Of a DNA stretch of 8,230 nt, positions 6,974-8,230 are shown piece after piece. The translations under genes and the position numbers were made by a program. The DNA is from Fibrobacteraceae bacterium (lineage in GTDB: Bacteria; Fibrobacterota; Fibrobacteria; Fibrobacterales; Fibrobacteraceae), in assembly GCA_023231365.1 (NCBI GenBank), contig JALNVO010000123.1, positions 1 through 8,230 of the forward strand, written 5' to 3'. The notes under the pieces were generated by a model. The model searched no databases, had not been told where the DNA came from, and worked only from the letters and a program-made list of their open reading frames with translations. Within the stretch, counting starts at the first letter, position 1. Each line of letters begins with the position of its first letter.

Positions 6974-8230
6974 ATGGACCTAGAAAACAACATTCGTTGC
7001 GGTGAAACCAGCACTCTCCAGTTCAAACAGGAACTATCAAGCCCGAGACAAATGGCTTCGGAGATGGTTGCGTTTGCAAATTCAAAGGGTGGACGAATTT
7101 TGTTTGGCATAAAAGATAAAACTGGAGAAATTCTCGGATTACGCTATGAGGATGTTCAGCGAATATCTGCAGAACTAGGGAATATTGCGACAGAATTATG
7201 TCGGCCGGTTATTTATTTGACAACGGAAGTTGTTGAAATTCAAGGCAAAACTGTTTTGATTGCAAATGTTAGAGAAGGAATTAATAAACCTTACAAAGAT
7301 TTGAGCGGCGTTATTTGGGTTAAGCAAGCTGCGGACAAGCGCAAATTGGTGGAAAATAGCGAAATACTTGGGCTATTTCAGCAGTCTCAAATGTATTTAC
7401 CTGAAGAATCTGGATTGATCGGTACATCTTATGCTGATTTGGAAGTGGCATATATCAATGATTTTTTTCAAAAAACATATGGAAAACCTAAAGAAAATTT
7501 TGGAAAGCCTGTAGATGCCATTTTAAAAAGTATAGGCGTGCTTACCCAAACAAGCGAAGTTTCAAAAGCTGGGATGCTTTTCTTTGGACGCAATCCACAA
7601 TTATTTTTAAAAACATTCAAAGTAAAGGCCGTTGCTTATTATGGCAATAGCATAGGTGAATCGGAATACCAAGATAGTCGAGATATTGAAGGTACAATAC
7701 CTAATATGTACCGCGATGCAATGTCTTTTTTGAAAGCGAATTTAAAACATGAACAGGCTGGTCAAAGTTTTAATAGTGTAGGGAAAACTAAAGTTCCACA
7801 GATTGTGTTGGAAGAACTTCTTCAGAATGCACTTGTGCATATTGATCTTTTGGAGCCCACTTACATTCGGCTACTTGTATTTTCTGATCGTATTGAAATA
7901 ATTAATCCGGGGTCTTTATTTGGTGGGCTTACAATAGATGAGATTAAGTTGGGTGTATCAAAATTGAGAAATCCACTTATTGCGAGTTTTTGTTCAAAGT
8001 TAATGGTATACAGAGGGCTAGGATCAGGAATCATTCGCGCTTTGGGAGAAGGTGTTAAAATTGATTTTGAAAATAACACAACCATTAACGAATTTAAGTC
8101 CGTGATATGGTTTTCGGATAGAAACTCAGTAAGTAACGATAGAAACTCAGTAAGTAACGATAGAAACTCAGTAAGTAACGATAGAAACTCAGTAAGTAAC
8201 GAAGGGAACTCAGTAAGTAAGAAAAGCCAA
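6974..8230 (+). CDS. AlbA_2 (Schlafen-like) and HATPase_c_4 ATP-binding protein (3' end outside window)
   Basis: The frame opens at ATG 6974 and runs 419 codons to the right edge without a stop, so the C-terminus is missing. Residues about 9-130 match the AlbA_2/Schlafen-like putative nucleic-acid-binding domain: ETSTLQFKQEL (11-21), then EMVAFANSKGGRILFGIKD (30-48). Residues about 275-365 match the GHKL-type ATPase of 'RecG-related' proteins: EELLQNALVHIDL (280-292; the family usually has HRDY), DRIEIINPGSL (305-315), SKLRNPLIA (329-337) and GLGSGI (348-353). Residues 382-416 are five tandem heptapeptides (DRNSVSN x4, then EGNSVSK) where a linker to a C-terminal winged helix normally sits. 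Such proteins are annotated as putative regulators or ATP-binding proteins; some relatives sit in defence regions. It follows the aminotransferase by 13 bp but is visibly more AT-rich. The precise function is unknown. Confidence 0.85.
   Translation, partial: MDLENNIRCGETSTLQFKQELSSPRQMASEMVAFANSKGGRILFGIKDKTGEILGLRYEDVQRISAELGNIATELCRPVIYLTTEVVEIQGKTVLIANVREGINKPYKDLSGVIWVKQAADKRKLVENSEILGLFQQSQMYLPEESGLIGTSYADLEVAYINDFFQKTYGKPKENFGKPVDAILKSIGVLTQTSEVSKAGMLFFGRNPQLFLKTFKVKAVAYYGNSIGESEYQDSRDIEGTIPNMYRDAMSFLKANLKHEQAGQSFNSVGKTKVPQIVLEELLQNALVHIDLLEPTYIRLLVFSDRIEIINPGSLFGGLTIDEIKLGVSKLRNPLIASFCSKLMVYRGLGSGIIRALGEGVKIDFENNTTINEFKSVIWFSDRNSVSNDRNSVSNDRNSVSNDRNSVSNEGNSVSKKSQ
8117..8221 (+). repeat. 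In-frame 21-bp minisatellite, five units
   Basis: Four identical 21-bp units (GATAGAAACTCAGTAAGTAAC with one base joining on) occupy 8117-8200, followed by a fifth variant unit at 8201-8221 that begins GAAGGG and ends in AAG. Because 21 is divisible by three, each unit adds the heptapeptide DRNSVSN without breaking the frame. Exact identity at the DNA level suggests recent slippage expansion. The array could continue past the window edge. Confidence 0.93.

Noticed and set aside
8117..8221. Iteron or CRISPR-like repeats at the right end
   Set aside because: The 21-bp units are directly adjacent, keep the reading frame and continue an open coding sequence, so they are a coding minisatellite.

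Overview
The window looks like a surface-polysaccharide (capsule/exopolysaccharide) locus of a Gram-negative bacterium. An outer-membrane barrel candidate, an inner-membrane Wzc-type kinase and a membrane-bound sugar-nucleotide dehydratase all fit a two-membrane cell. Moderate GC in the polysaccharide genes, weak Shine-Dalgarno sites and 'HSGLDPESR'-type palindromic repeats would fit a Fibrobacter-like organism. That assignment is inference from general appearance, not proof.

Layout. On the minus strand, a tightly overlapping operon runs from 4928 to beyond the left edge. It starts with a CapD/WbpM/PglF-type UDP-GlcNAc 4,6-dehydratase (4928-2973), which overlaps by 4 bp a Wzc-type chain-length regulator and tyrosine kinase (2976-844). 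That gene overlaps by 17 bp a secreted Wzi-like outer-membrane protein (860 to past position 1). A 760-bp non-coding region (4929-5688) separates this operon from a divergent plus-strand unit. It contains an AT-rich leader with a palindrome next to the capD ribosome site, two near-identical 165-bp copies of a REP-like composite repeat, and 37-bp tandem repeats between them. The plus-strand unit begins with a PglE-like PLP-dependent sugar aminotransferase (5689-6960). After a 13-bp gap comes an AlbA_2/Schlafen-like plus HATPase_c_4 ATP-binding protein (6974 to past the right edge). Its coding sequence is more AT-rich and carries an in-frame 21-bp minisatellite.

How the genes work together. The dehydratase would convert UDP-GlcNAc to the 4-keto-6-deoxy sugar, and the aminotransferase would convert that to a 4-amino-4,6-dideoxy sugar, the first two steps of bacillosamine-type synthesis. 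The kinase would control polymer length and export, and the Wzi-like barrel would help hold or assemble polymer at the outer surface. The acetyltransferase, glycosyltransferases, flippase, polymerase and outer-membrane exporter are not in this window. The AlbA_2/ATPase gene has no evident polysaccharide role and looks like an accessory regulatory or defence-type gene. No tRNA, rRNA, CRISPR array or transposase gene was seen.
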